From the NCBI GenBank assembly GCA_024734495.1, contig JALMQS010000828.1, forward strand, positions 3,149,101 through 3,213,100: 64,000 bases of DNA, read 5' to 3'. Source of the stretch: Forficula auricularia (taxonomy: Eukaryota > Arthropoda > Insecta > Dermaptera > Forficulidae). Of this stretch, positions 52,901 to 56,560 are shown in pieces; the stretch's first letter is position 1; each line of letters starts with the position of its first letter. The notes below the pieces were generated by a model, which saw only the letters and a list, made by a program, of their open reading frames with translations, ran no database searches and was not told the origin of the DNA. Made by a program: the position numbers and the translations under genes.

Positions 52901-53840
52901 CTCGGGAGATATTTGCAGCTGCCTCCTCTTGGAAAGCAATGGCAACCTACCAAGATTATAATTGAAGGAGACAATAAAGAGTGTGTCTTCTGCAGGATTT
53001 TATAAATTTTATTTATTTATAACAAGTCTTTGCCCTCGAAACTATAGTCTCGTTATAAATAAATAAAATTTATAATTCCAGCAGAAGACACAATCTTTTA
53101 TTGCCTCCTTCAATATATAAAAATTCTGCTACCCTCGGGAAAAAACTTTCAATTTAAGATTATAATTCCCTAGTAACTTCTCTAAACTAGCCGTTCGGAA
53201 CCGGCGCGGCGTTAAAAAGTAGGTCCCGTATATCTGTGTAAAAGCAGCTAAACACACTCAGCACAGGTATATGTGGACAGGAGCCGAAACTTCAGGGAGA
53301 CCAAATATGGCACTTAAAGTAGCTCATTTTCGCCAATAAAGCTATTAATGAATATCTATATATAAAAAATCGCAAATTTTCAATTTCTAAAGATTTTCAA
53401 AGAACCCTAAACAACTCTTCGTTCGGATTAAAATTCTAAATATTTGATAAGCACACTTAGATTTAAAAAATCGATTTTGTGGAAATTGCAAAAAAACAAA
53501 AAACTGTCTTATCTTTCGCAGATTTAAAGCAAATTCTAACTTTATTTAAATTTAATTGAATATTAATTTCTGCTGCTTAACGTTGTCGAAATTCGCAGCT
53601 AGTATATATATGTACCTATAGGTATAGGTATGGTTATTTTCATCTTATAACTTCATCGATTTCTCTTTATAATCTCATTCTAATATTTAATTTTTTTTTC
53701 AGCATACGGATACAAGTGTGGACATTCAACCGGAGAGCTCACCGAACACTTTATCTGAATTAATTAATGTAGAGGCGACAGTCGAAATGGGTCAGCCCAA
53801 ATATAGAATCCCACTAGTAAAGAAATATCTTAAAGTTTAG
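16676..53840 (+). CDS. Fatty acid synthase-like multidomain protein, mostly non-catalytic (30 exons, 5'-incomplete)
   Basis: Exons are 16676-16912, 18628-18828, 23517-23663, 23736-23966, 24817-25006, 27605-27834, 29137-29441, 30676-30820, 30889-31005, 32499-32607, 32676-32978, 35418-35598, 37138-37285, 37438-37596, 38939-39184, 39273-39463, 40590-40784, 40865-40961, 41110-41295, 41994-42173, 42270-42462, 44479-44659, 45726-45865, 48060-48325, 48397-48567, 49602-49800, 51651-51871, 51944-52174, 52261-52497 and 53703-53840. All junctions are GT-AG, phases agree throughout, and the sum is 5,775 nt (1,924 codons plus TAG). Domain order is that of animal cytosolic FAS: KS (C-terminal part), MAT, DH, pseudo-ME region, ER, KR, TE. 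Normal FAS is ~2,400 residues. Here the KR is short and the ACP is absent. Seen residues argue against fatty-acid synthesis: KS Lys to Asn, DH His to Thr, ER and KR glycine loops lost, TE Ser to Ala. MAT Ser, His and Arg remain. I infer a pseudoenzyme or scaffold paralogue. The alternative is an early-stage pseudogene that has not yet gained stops. Confidence 0.88.
16913..18627 (+). repeat. Intron holding a long palindrome (17410-18045)
   Basis: Arms of ~230 bp are inverted around 17689-17692, sharing 'cagctaagtaaagatcga' type sequence. Both arms contain CTGATGA plus a GAAGAC/GTCTTC stem. A diverged relative lies at 17090-17400. Related shorter foldbacks occur at 24005-24150 and 52960-53160. 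Confidence 0.8.
18628..18828 (+). CDS. Exon 2: end of ketosynthase and linker
   Basis: 67 codons, phase 0. Follows the family sequence 'WxGGxVGINSFGFGGxNAHVIL', but the glycine-rich turn reads AINGVGLGSEYSHIIV, so GFGGTN is replaced. It ends with the RLMLVSGRSEEGLQKLVAK linker typical of the KS-MAT junction. Confidence 0.88.
18965..19600 (-). mobile_element. Jockey/CR1-like retrotransposon fragment (subfamily A)
   Basis: On the minus strand 19538-19293 gives MLGVILGTDLSWNDHIS and RPCLEYGSHLWRGA. A later part (19219-19010) gives SFIPMTSRDWNSLLP. These match the copy at 12640-13605 in order. The 3' end near 18975 shares the 'agagaaggag...aggtgtatcccctaaa' tail. It is internally deleted and frameshifted, inside the intron of the FAS-like gene and antisense to it. 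Confidence 0.85.
20497..20900. repeat. Inverted-repeat element carrying a hammerhead-like motif
   Basis: Arms of ~110 bp (20519-20633 and 20785-20900) are complementary and contain 'ggcagcccagaggtagtgag'. The interior carries the folded motif listed at 20744-20798. The left border 'gacggactggtagaaattt' recurs near 50346 in a related element. No protein is encoded. Confidence 0.75.
20744..20798 (+). ncRNA. Hammerhead-ribozyme-like motif
   Basis: Order is: stem I 5' strand CCTTTGAAACC (20744-20754), CTGAAGA, one extra A, stem II GGAGG/CCTCC, GAAAC, GTC, stem I 3' strand GGTTTGAAAGG (20788-20798). Stem I pairs over 11 positions with one mismatch. This is the type I hammerhead order with the CUGANGA and GAAA boxes. 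Weak points are an unpaired A after CUGANGA and a stem III with no loop (AC/GU), which could only form between two molecules. Activity is unproven. Confidence 0.4.
21240..22130. repeat. Nested inverted-repeat elements
   Basis: An outer inverted pair ('aggcacagaccttgtaaac' near 21258; reverse complement near 22097) encloses an inner pair (21324-21475 and 21785-21930, with 'aagatctaccacattttgaa') and a short 'ataaagccaagttt' hairpin (21938-22050). The core repeats the 'ggttagtttttgcattttt' phrase. This suggests one MITE inserted into another within a FAS intron. Confidence 0.75.
22131..22860. other. Intronic sequence, hammerhead-like degenerate motif, no exon
   Basis: AT-rich. Near 22407-22450 the minus strand carries CCGAAGA, a GTCG/CGAC stem, GAAAC, GTT and short flanking complements, a decayed relative of the motif at 20744. 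A 100-codon frame at 22500-22676 is not recognisable as protein. Confidence 0.4.
22861..23190. mobile_element. MITE with TIR around GCATTCCACGCCAAATCGGA
   Basis: The left end holds GCATTCCACGCCAAATCGGA and the right end its reverse complement (about 23165-23189). The interior has two direct copies of 'aacgctcttttttcggt'. No transposase is present. It lies in the second FAS intron. Confidence 0.8.
23517..23663 (+). CDS. Exon 3: KS-MAT linker domain
   Basis: 49 codons, phase 0, acceptor TTCATAG|ATAGAT. Contains VVDAEFVRLFHDVY and IPNHLYRSYTIIG, matching the FAS linker sequence 'EFxxLLxDIxxxxIxGHxYRGYxIL'. No catalytic role is known for this segment. Confidence 0.88.
23736..23966 (+). CDS. Exon 4: acyltransferase N-terminal part
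   Basis: 77 codons, phase 0, separated from exon 3 by only 72 bp. RPIWFVFSGMGSQWPTMA is the hallmark start of the FAS malonyl/acyltransferase domain (family: RPVWFVFSGMGSQW). It continues to FVGIAAIQ, which leads into the nucleophile exon. It is among the best-conserved parts of the protein. Confidence 0.93.
24005..24150. repeat. Short foldback
   Basis: The sequence 'tcaatgaggttgtcctctac' and its inverted copy meet at 'aaacatgttt' (about 24046-24055). It belongs to the same family as the palindrome at 17410-18045. Confidence 0.7.
24186..24375 (+). mobile_element. tRNA-derived SINE (family 1)
   Basis: The head has box A-like GGTTAGCGTGTCAGCCTGC and box B-like GGGTAGGAATC. The body contains 'tagtatcgtaaattcggctt' and ends in an A-rich tail. 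A better preserved copy is at 50785-50982. Confidence 0.75.
24817..25006 (+). CDS. Exon 5: acyltransferase nucleophile
   Basis: 63 codons plus 1 nt, phase 0 in and 1 out. VPDGIIGHSVGELGCAYADG carries the GHSxGE nucleophile serine intact. AYSRGKA keeps the Arg that binds the malonyl carboxylate in animal FAS. This is the only catalytic centre of the protein that I can see complete. Confidence 0.93.
25316..26159 (+). mobile_element. Mariner element, internally deleted (DD34D family)
   Basis: Ends CGAGGG...AACGAGCC and GGCTCG...CCCTCG are flanked by TA (25314-25315 and 26160-26161). The decayed coding remnant on + gives SAGKVMSTVFWD, then fragments equivalent to the LLDN..PHTA box (here with stops and frame changes), a segment close to LDHPPYSPDLAPSDFHLF, and SVRWEKCITKKGKYVEK at the end. 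The N-terminal DNA-binding half is missing, so ~845 bp remain of the usual ~1.3 kb. The copy is dead. It sits in the intron between exons 5 and 6. Confidence 0.88.
26301..26520 (+). mobile_element. tRNA-Leu/Ser-like SINE (family 2)
   Basis: Positions 26306-26378 can fold as a degenerate tRNA: the acceptor strands GGGAATC and GAGTCCC pair with one mismatch, the D arm resembles GCCGAGAGCTTAAGAC, a CCT/AGG anticodon stem encloses TCTAAGC, and the T loop is GGTTCGAGTCC. A ~140 bp body follows, ending in ATGATGATGAT. The body and repeat tail show it is a SINE, not a functional tRNA gene. Confidence 0.75.
26521..27604. other. Intronic AT-rich sequence
   Basis: Very AT-rich with a short CA repeat near 27186-27199 followed by 'ccaaaatgggctatagttcc', similar to the tail region of SINE family 3 (39720-39760). 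No exon or RNA gene was recognised. Confidence 0.4.
27605..27834 (+). CDS. Exon 6: acyltransferase C-terminal part
   Basis: 2 nt plus 76 codons. Contains VEVACRNSDSSCTISGP, then VNVSNIAYHSRYI, the equivalent of GMAFHS in FAS, with the catalytic His kept. It completes a MAT domain with Ser, His and Arg all present. Confidence 0.92.
27835..29136. other. Intron: ATT microsatellite and an 81-bp tandem duplication
   Basis: An (ATT)n tract lies at about 28348-28378. A ~81 bp unit containing 'gggatatgttatttgcatac' is repeated head to tail (28861-28941 and 28942-29021) with few differences, so it is recent. No exon was seen. Confidence 0.65.
29137..29441 (+). CDS. Exon 7: MAT-to-DH linker
   Basis: 101 codons plus 2 nt. 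KRSSKWISTSVPKDQWDSE matches the FAS 'RSxRWISTSIPExxW' stretch. AEYHTNNLLSSVLFED matches the 'SAEYHVNNLVSPVLF' segment, and the IEIAPHGLLQAILRR region follows. Well conserved. Confidence 0.92.
29530..29935 (+). mobile_element. Jockey/CR1-like retrotransposon 3' fragment (subfamily B)
   Basis: The + strand carries YYHGRYSDEIKSIIPPKACF (with a small frame change) then SFANTYIPMTSRNWNSLPAS and a 3' UTR ending in poly-A (29919-29933). It is nearly identical in protein to the minus-strand copy at 57640-58390, so both belong to one young subfamily. Confidence 0.88.
30000..30265 (-). mobile_element. RTE-like retrotransposon 3' fragment
   Basis: The minus strand matches the C-terminal end of the longer copy at 34690-35090 ('agactggtttgacgcaacca', 'ttggtcgaaatattttaatc'). 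It is shorter and frameshifted. Confidence 0.75.
30676..30820 (+). CDS. Exon 8: entry to dehydratase
   Basis: 1 nt plus 48 codons. LNPKIENLYPPVNYPVSKGT and LSPYVDWDYTEEW match 'xxNLYPPVxFPVSRGTPMISPLIKWDHSxxW' of FAS. The intron to exon 9 is only 68 bp. Confidence 0.9.
30889..31005 (+). CDS. Exon 9: dehydratase active-site exon, His missing
   Basis: 39 codons, phase 0. In active domains this part reads DHxxDGRxLFPAxGYL with catalytic His in HxxxGxxxxP. Here it is YKGTTYQGAIVYPLASYL: the Gly and Pro of the motif align, but the His position is Thr. No other His lies in the loop. I infer loss of dehydratase activity. Confidence 0.88.
31400..31640. repeat. Dispersed repeat family D, copies 1 and 2
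   Basis: Contains 'ttgacaaaacaattattatc', 'gatgttcacttattagggct' and 'gattacaataccctgtatgg'. A diverged second copy follows at 31985-32215 and a third is at 56820-57085. No coding content. Confidence 0.75.
32499..32607 (+). CDS. Exon 10: dehydratase
   Basis: 36 codons plus 1 nt. YIVWDLLAVLN and MPVVFENVKMHE match 'YLxLVWKTLAxxxxxxxxxxPVVFEDVxFHRAT' of the first hotdog fold. Confidence 0.88.
32676..32978 (+). CDS. Exon 11: dehydratase
   Basis: 2 nt, 100 codons and 1 nt. GWFEISLCDEERIVANGTAR matches the 'GxFEVxExxxLVVSGKI' strand. DIYSLFERRGNTFASSFRAL matches the 'DIYKELRLRGYxYGxxFxGI' region at the start of the second hotdog fold. Confidence 0.9.
32979..33117. other. Intron start, nothing seen
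   Basis: Begins with a consensus GTAAGC donor. No feature recognised before the MITE. Confidence 0.3.
33118..33514. mobile_element. Mariner-type MITE, ~397 bp
   Basis: Terminal inverted repeats TTAGGTTGTTTCAAAAGTTT and its complement AAACTTTTAAAACAACCTAA (one or two mismatches). The internal part contains decayed GC-richer segments reminiscent of a transposase DNA-binding region on the minus strand. It is non-autonomous. Confidence 0.8.
33515..34689. other. Intronic AT-rich sequence
   Basis: No coding exon, RNA gene or clear repeat boundary was recognised. A-rich stretch near 34137-34170. Confidence 0.35.
34690..35098 (-). mobile_element. RTE-like retrotransposon C-terminal fragment
   Basis: Minus strand 35088-34705 gives MYGCETWTIGKAERKRLEAF and MWCYRRIMNIKWMDRITNEE, then RTLWRSLRKRRDQMMGHTLR. 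This is the hallmark C-terminal region of RTE-type reverse transcriptases. Open over 127 codons, 5'-truncated. It lies antisense in the intron between exons 11 and 12. Confidence 0.88.
35418..35598 (+). CDS. Exon 12: second hotdog fold of dehydratase
   Basis: 2 nt, 59 codons and 2 nt. GKVNWNSNWISNMDAWMQV matches 'GxLxWxxNWVxFMDNMLQM'. The catalytic Asp of the DxxxQ motif is present (DAWMQ). Thus the DH has kept its Asp and lost its His. Confidence 0.9.
35805..36375. repeat. Nested foldback elements
   Basis: An outer pair ('gtaggtttcacataaataaa', about 35861; inverted near 36323-36348) encloses an inner pair (36140-36215 and 36222-36300) joined at a short loop. A partial copy of the outer unit also occurs at 63618-63705. 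Stems with GAAATATATC follow a GGG/CCC pairing. Confidence 0.75.
36540..36965. repeat. MITE carrying a 20-bp minisatellite
   Basis: An outer inverted pair ('aaactctttttaaacgttgg', about 36560; reverse complement near 36931-36951) contains an inner hairpin (about 36590-36640 against 36645-36696) and then a tandem array of AAGTACTTGGAAATATTTGG, five to six units with small changes at 36750-36872. Border phrases 'ggaagtaggtgtaca' and 'taggtcgcggttc' recur at 43955-44105 around a shorter, scrambled version. Confidence 0.85.
37138..37285 (+). CDS. Exon 13: end of dehydratase
   Basis: 1 nt plus 49 codons. GNGVELRGLESVPLIVAPK matches 'GGVEIRGLxAxxxxRR' which closes the DH domain in FAS. The ~100-residue helical linker normally following is mostly missing. 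Confidence 0.88.
37438..37596 (+). CDS. Exon 14: pseudo-methyltransferase region, first part
   Basis: 53 codons, phase 0. MLEMYLNIVLANCTKPRLTV matches 'LETALNIVLENxPSLKVKVVE' at the start of the non-catalytic methyltransferase-like domain of animal FAS. This domain is inactive in ordinary FAS too. Confidence 0.85.
37597..38938. other. Intron, no exon seen
   Basis: AT-rich with a possible inverted pair ('atgccaaaaa...' type sequence near 38640-38760 around 'aaaaatgcaatccgg') and a motif at 37960-38030 distantly like the hammerhead-like family. No coding exon was recognised. Confidence 0.4.
38939..39184 (+). CDS. Exon 15: pseudo-methyltransferase/pseudo-ketoreductase region
   Basis: 82 codons, phase 0. 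NILIVSGECKEAYDLLATFP and ETFLLVRTTAG align with 'ADLIVAxNVLxxLxDPxxxLKNLxxxLKPGGFLLLxE'. Conservation is weak, and the call rests on position, phase and the FLLVR strand. Confidence 0.8.
39273..39463 (+). CDS. Exon 16: structural region before ER
   Basis: 63 codons plus 2 nt. Contains GKIYVVAKSLPSQGIIAFIK, like the 'IWLVSEGExxSGIxGLVNCLRxE' stretch of FAS. The 88 bp intron before it and phase matching support it. Confidence 0.82.
39464..40589. mobile_element. Intron with SINE (family 3) at 39715-39915, minus strand
   Basis: On the minus strand a tRNA-like head (GGCTAACGCGCTGAC; box B GGGTTCGATCCTGG, about 39830-39910) is followed by a body and a (TAAA)n tail. Decayed relatives occur at 43775-43965 and 47290-47460. 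The rest of the intron is AT-rich; 40230-40360 shares sequence with 50080-50300. Confidence 0.75.
40590..40784 (+). CDS. Exon 17: structural region into ER
   Basis: 1 nt, 64 codons and 2 nt. LFVNIFYKNDWGSFCRLSLD matches the FAS sequence 'DLVxNVYKDGxWGSYRHLxL'. It is the signature that precedes the enoylreductase. Confidence 0.9.
40865..40961 (+). CDS. Exon 18: ER N-terminal part, altered
   Basis: 1 nt plus 32 codons. FKYVGLNPDDITYVMDQDTE lies where FAS has 'VYYAxLNFRDIMLATGKL'. LN and a D are kept but the RD and the lysine of ATGK are replaced, so the substrate/proton-donor end of the reductase is changed. Confidence 0.85.
41110..41295 (+). CDS. Exon 19: ER
   Basis: 62 codons, phase 0. LEWSGLVDCRQRSIGLAALN and WTIPTKWSFEEAATVPLAYA match 'GxEFSGRxxxGxRVMGxxxxxxLATxxxxxxxxxWxVPxxWTLEEAATVPVVYxTAYYAL'. 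The fold appears kept. Confidence 0.9.
41296..41993. repeat. Intron with ~110 bp tandem duplication
   Basis: A unit starting 'gttaagtcaccttgttccgt' occurs at 41382-41490 and again at 41492-41597 with an internal deletion. A (TA)n run lies at 41872-41885. Confidence 0.7.
41994..42173 (+). CDS. Exon 20: ER nucleotide-binding exon, glycine loop lost
   Basis: 60 codons, phase 0. In ER this exon reads 'GExxLIHSGxGGVGQAAIxIAL'. Here it is KFKLLIHCAANIFSQAAIRI with ALANGNTIYVTV after it. LIH and QAAI still align without gaps, so the replaced S-G-x-G-G-V-G is unambiguous: the NADPH diphosphate loop is gone. Confidence 0.92.
42270..42462 (+). CDS. Exon 21: ER
   Basis: 64 codons plus 1 nt. FDTFEQDVLTITDGKGVNII and LRATFRCLGYMGTYIHVGVM match 'DTSFEQHILxxTxGKGVDLVLNSLxEEKLQASVRCLxxxGRFLEIGKxDL'. 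The NSL is SPV. Otherwise it is well conserved. Confidence 0.92.
42463..44478. repeat. Intron with MITE (43308-43556) and decayed SINE
   Basis: 43308-43556 has ends TTACGCACTGTCGAGTGGTC and the complement GACCAGTCGACAGTGCGTAA with GTCGCCGGCGAC inside each arm. 43775-43965 is a decayed SINE family 3 copy on the minus strand. 43950-44110 is the short relative of the 36.7 kb minisatellite unit. The remainder (42600-43300) is unrecognised. Confidence 0.75.
44479..44659 (+). CDS. Exon 22: ER C-terminal part
   Basis: 2 nt, 59 codons and 2 nt. VRQLMEHGLRTGVVQPLTKK and VFPFENLESAI match 'VxxLVxEGIxSGAVxPLxxTVFxxxxVExAFRYM'. Good match. Confidence 0.9.
44660..45725 (-). mobile_element. Intron with possible solo LTR (44903-45234, minus)
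   Basis: Read on the minus strand, 45234-44903 starts TGTAATAAATAA and ends CACCCTACA, i.e. TG...CA borders, with an AATAAA-containing segment near the 3' end, an overall LTR look of ~332 bp. I see no clear 5-bp target duplication and no internal retroviral-type region, so the call is tentative. The surrounding intron is AT-rich. Confidence 0.35.
45726..45865 (+). CDS. Exon 23: ER-KR junction
   Basis: 1 nt, 46 codons and 1 nt. VKTLVKMPAKPLLGPVSKSQ matches the 'GKVVIKIRxE' end of ER, and then the sequence runs into the KR Rossmann entry (GDVSNLIV for 'xxKSYIITGG'). Confidence 0.82.
45866..48059. other. Long intron; MITE at 46661-46831, decayed SINE at 47290-47460
   Basis: 46661-46831 has ends GGGCGGTCCCAGG and CTGGGACCACCCC with G and C runs. 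47290-47460 is a faint SINE family 3 copy (minus). No exon was seen in the remainder. Confidence 0.55.
48060..48325 (+). CDS. Exon 24: KR N-terminal half, glycine loop lost
   Basis: 2 nt plus 88 codons. Family: 'YIITGGLGGFGLELAxWLIxRGVxKLVLTSRSG'. Here LIVSSRMDYALDLAEWLNER then GVRYLFIAAYDNN. LAEWL and RGVRYL fix the alignment, so TGGLGGFG has become SSRMDYA without indels. The NADPH site is lost. Confidence 0.9.
48397..48567 (+). CDS. Exon 25: KR catalytic region, Ser/Tyr/Asn lost
   Basis: 57 codons, phase 0, 71 bp intron before it. DTFAALQCWNVQNLCLERQQ and LSLSAVSVTLRD align ungapped with '[31 protein letters not shown]'. The Ser positions read Q-C-W-N, the catalytic Tyr is Leu and the Asn is Ala. 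Confidence 0.82.
48568..49601. other. Intron, no exon seen
   Basis: AT-rich. Short GC-richer patch near 49095-49180. No coding or terminal-repeat structure was recognised. Confidence 0.35.
49602..49800 (+). CDS. Exon 26: KR end and remnant where ACP should be
   Basis: 66 codons plus 1 nt. VLGSLDRILSFESAAMLSVT matches 'CLEVLDxFLxQPHPVVSSMVL', which ends the KR. About 45 residues of the KR substrate loop ('GLPGLAxQWGAIGDVG') are missing just before it. After it, only ~35 residues (EKLEALGKEVSTVLKLR and on) precede the TE. There is no DSL phosphopantetheine motif, so no functional ACP. Confidence 0.85.
49801..51650. repeat. Intron with hairpin, hammerhead-like motif and SINE
   Basis: 50152-50310 is a hairpin with arms sharing 'atctaagattttaatagaaa'. 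The element from about 50346 shares its border with 20497. 50785-50982 is SINE family 1: box A GGTAGCGTGACAGCGAGCT, box B GGGTTCGAATCC, body 'tagtatcgtaattaggctta' and an A24 tail. Confidence 0.75.
50445..50495 (-). ncRNA. Hammerhead-ribozyme-like motif, second copy
   Basis: On the minus strand: TTGTTACC, CTGAAGA, extra A, stem GGAGA/TCACC (one mismatch), GAAAC, GTC, then GGTTTAACAA, which pairs with the first strand allowing a two-base gap. It has the same architecture and the same extra A as at 20744. Confidence 0.35.
51651..51871 (+). CDS. Exon 27: thioesterase start
   Basis: 2 nt plus 73 codons. VPAIFMVPGLNGSSADTVRS matches 'xPxFLIHPIEGxxxxFxxLAxxL' of FAS thioesterase, followed by YPIMVLQMPIHPGTLEEIAD for 'xPxYGLQxxxxxPxxSIxxLA'. 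Confidence 0.9.
51944..52174 (+). CDS. Exon 28: thioesterase nucleophile exon, Ser to Ala
   Basis: 77 codons, phase 0. Family: 'GPYRLAGYSFGGxVAFEMAxQLExQ'. Here GPYNLCGVAWGGPLALETTR, so the GxSxG serine is Ala. FLYDGTPD keeps the Asp of 'LFLFDGSPD'. Without the serine the enzyme cannot release acyl chains by the usual mechanism. Confidence 0.93.
52261..52497 (+). CDS. Exon 29: thioesterase lid/helical region
   Basis: 79 codons, phase 0, 86 bp intron before it. Helical sequence with LSALGDWSSRVKRALEEIP and CRLELMSKFPSEYDPLLNCF, in the place of 'ARSFYxKLxAAxxYxPxxKYxGxVxLLRA'. Confidence 0.82.
52498..53702. repeat. Last intron: foldback (52960-53160) and possible SINE
   Basis: 52841-52950 has box-B-like GCTGGTTCTAGACTGAG and may be a tRNA-derived piece. 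52960-53160 is a foldback with 'ttataaataaataaaattta' arms and CGAAACTATAGTC between. No exon. Confidence 0.55.
53703..53840 (+). CDS. Exon 30: C-terminus and stop
   Basis: 45 codons plus TAG. SVDIQPESSPNTLSELINVE lies where active TEs have 'KVxVHxIEGDHRTLLEGxG'; the catalytic His aligns with Pro. It ends with a Lys-rich tail (LVKKYLKV). Confidence 0.82.
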   Translation, partial: HTDTSVDIQPESSPNTLSELINVEATVEMGQPKYRIPLVKKYLKV

Positions 53841-53917
53841 ACTAAAATGAAATCGATCTCATTTTCTTTATAGACAAATAAATAAATAATTAAAAAAAAA
53901 ACTACCACACCCACAAA

Positions 53918-54143
53918 TAAAATATTTAAAATAATTATACATATTATTTATTTATTATAGAGCGTTCTCTATAATTTCTTTTTCTTACTATTTTTGACTA
54001 AGAAAATTATATGTATGTAAAATCAAATGTTAGTACTATTGATTTCCGATAAAAAATCTTTTTTACCGTTAATAATATTGTAAATATTATATATCACTAT
54101 CATTAGTTGATGGTCTGTCTTTTTTCAGTCTTTCTCAATAAAG
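53918..54143 (+). terminator. Poly(A) signals of the FAS-like gene
   Basis: AATAAA hexamers occur close to the stop (53918 region) and at 54138-54143 (CTCAATAAAGC). The latter lies after a T-rich tract as expected for a metazoan 3' end. Which one is used cannot be told from sequence. Confidence 0.5.
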
Positions 54144-56560
54144 CTATTTCTTTAAAAAATTTTAAATATCTATTTCTTATTTTTAATAATTAATACCTAC
54201 TTGGCTAACTGAGCGTTGCTAAGTAATTTTGAGCTTTAGTTAAGAGATATATTAAAATTATATTTCTGTTCCTTCGTTTTCCCTTTTAAATCCTGAACAA
54301 GGGAGCGTCCTACGAATCGCCGGGTTTTTTAAGAAGATGAAAATGTTCTTATAATAAATTATTTCATTCTGAATTTGTGGTTTTCATTATCCTTGGGCTG
54401 CCTTTGCTTCAATTCGGCATTGAGTTTTACCACTCTATCTCCAATAGAAAATTCTAATTATTAAAACCAATTATTTTACATGAATTAATGTATACATTGA
54501 ATTTGAGCTTCGACCTCGGAGATTACTTCTCTACCATCGACTGTCCTTGATCATCTTTTTAGTCCTTGGATAAACGCGGGGTTTACATTTACTTTAAACT
54601 TTTTTATATGCTTTCTCCAAATTTGAGAAAGATATAGAGAAAAACGAAGGACCGGGTTTATATCTATTGTTTAGCTTAACAACGAGGTTGTAAGGCTCGC
54701 AGCGAATAGGTTGTAAATCTATTCCACTAAACAATCGATATCAAATATATCTTCGATAGGACGCTAGTTCTTACTATATATATAACTGTTCGAAATCCTA
54801 AATTAGTATCTCTAAAGGATGGATGTCTAGGAAAGAAATGAAAGATAAATTTCTCTTTAACAAAAACTATATTTTTTAATGTAAAATAATGAATGTGTTG
54901 ATAAAACCAAAAGATAAAATGAAAACAAAGAAAATTAACTTAGATTGTATATATACGTAGATATATATACACTTTATAACTAAATACTTAAACTTTTAGA
55001 CATATAATATATTTTATTATATGTCTAATTACAAATGAATGGTTTCAGTGGTGGTAAAGGGCAGCCTCTGAATTATCTTGGAGAGATGAATAGGTGTTCT
55101 TTTTGTCTCAGAACCAATGATGAATGCTTTTTGATGTAGGCACCTTGGGTGTGCCAAAACTTGCAGCAGTGTATAAACCTGCAGTATTTTATTTTAGGAA
55201 CCTTTCAGAGAATTGATTGTACCTTCAATAATAATAAGAAACAAATACAAGTAGATTATTATTAATTAGAGACCTTTTAATATATATTAGCACAATAAAG
55301 AGAAAACGGGTTTACTAACCTTCAAGTCACTTTTAATGATATGCTTGCTTATTTCAACAAACTAACTTTTATTTAGTTATTAAACTAAATATTTATTGAC
55401 TATGACGAAAAATATAGTCGAATGAATATACCAGCGTAAAATGTGGTGCGATATTTATTGAGATGTTGACTCGAAGAAATTTGAAATAAGAAGGGTGTCA
55501 AAATGCGATATCAAAAGGAGGTGGGGTTCGAAAAAGGATGCATATTAGGGTGTTTCTAGGGCACATAAATCCCTAGCGCCGAGAAACCGAATTGGCGTGG
55601 ATTTTGAATTCTCTATATGATTACTTATATTTAACCAGTCCTTGTTTTTAATAAGAGGAAAAAACTAATTAAATAAAAAAAAACCCTCTTTTCCGATAAT
55701 ATTTATTTCCCATTCACCTCTATTCCTTCATCACCATCTCTAATTATTCAAAAAAAAAAAAAAAATATTAAATATAATTTTATTAAACCAATTATTTTAC
55801 ATGAATTAATGTATACATTGTATTTTAGCTTCGACTCCGGAGATTACTTCTCCACCATCGAGTGTGCTCGATCATCTTTTTAGTCCTTGTTTTTAATAAG
55901 AGGAAAAAACTAATTAAATAAAAAAAACCTCTTTTCTGATAATTATTCCGATTCCATATTCATTCTCCATCCCTTCTCTCTAATTATTCAAATTTCGTAA
56001 TTTTAAAATATAATAATATTTATAATGAACTATTTCTGGGTCTTAAAATTAAAAAACAAATTAATTAATAAAAGGAAATTGAAAAAATTTAATTATAAAT
56101 ATTTATTGACACATAACTTCTCCCTTATGCCTTAACTACGAATGTGTACTAAATACCTTGTTTCAACTAATTACAATGTGGAAATTTTCTATAATACTCC
56201 ATTTATAGAGTTTGACGTTTATAGAATTATTCTATTCCATTTGTGTCTCTGGCTTAAAAAGTTTGGATTAATTGAAAAATTGGAAAATTTATGGTACACG
56301 TGGTAGTTTTGCCAAAGGGTGACGATATGTTAACTAGCTAACAAAAAACTCTCAAAACAATCCATTCGCTCAAGTGGTGTAACTAATTGAATGGGTAAAT
56401 GGTGGAAAAAGTTTAAACTTATTTAAGACTTGGTACGATCGCCAGTTGTAGCTGCTCAAACAAAAACATAAAAATAAACTGACACGTTCTGATGTGGCCA
56501 TCCACTTGACTTTACTATACACACTGGGGGGTCCGTCACTTGTATTTAATATTTAATAAA
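54144..56560. repeat. Intergenic with local duplications
   Basis: 54470-54560 and 55790-55885 are copies ('acatgaattaatgtatacat', 'tagtccttg'). 55636-55730 and 55883-55975 are copies ('taataagaggaaaaaactaa'). Tandem plus dispersed duplication of one unit. No gene was recognised. Confidence 0.65.

Noticed and set aside
16676..53840. Processed or simple pseudogene of FAS
   Set aside because: Thirty exons with intact GT-AG borders, consistent phases and no internal stop argue against a retrocopy or an old dead gene, although loss of function without selection cannot be fully excluded.
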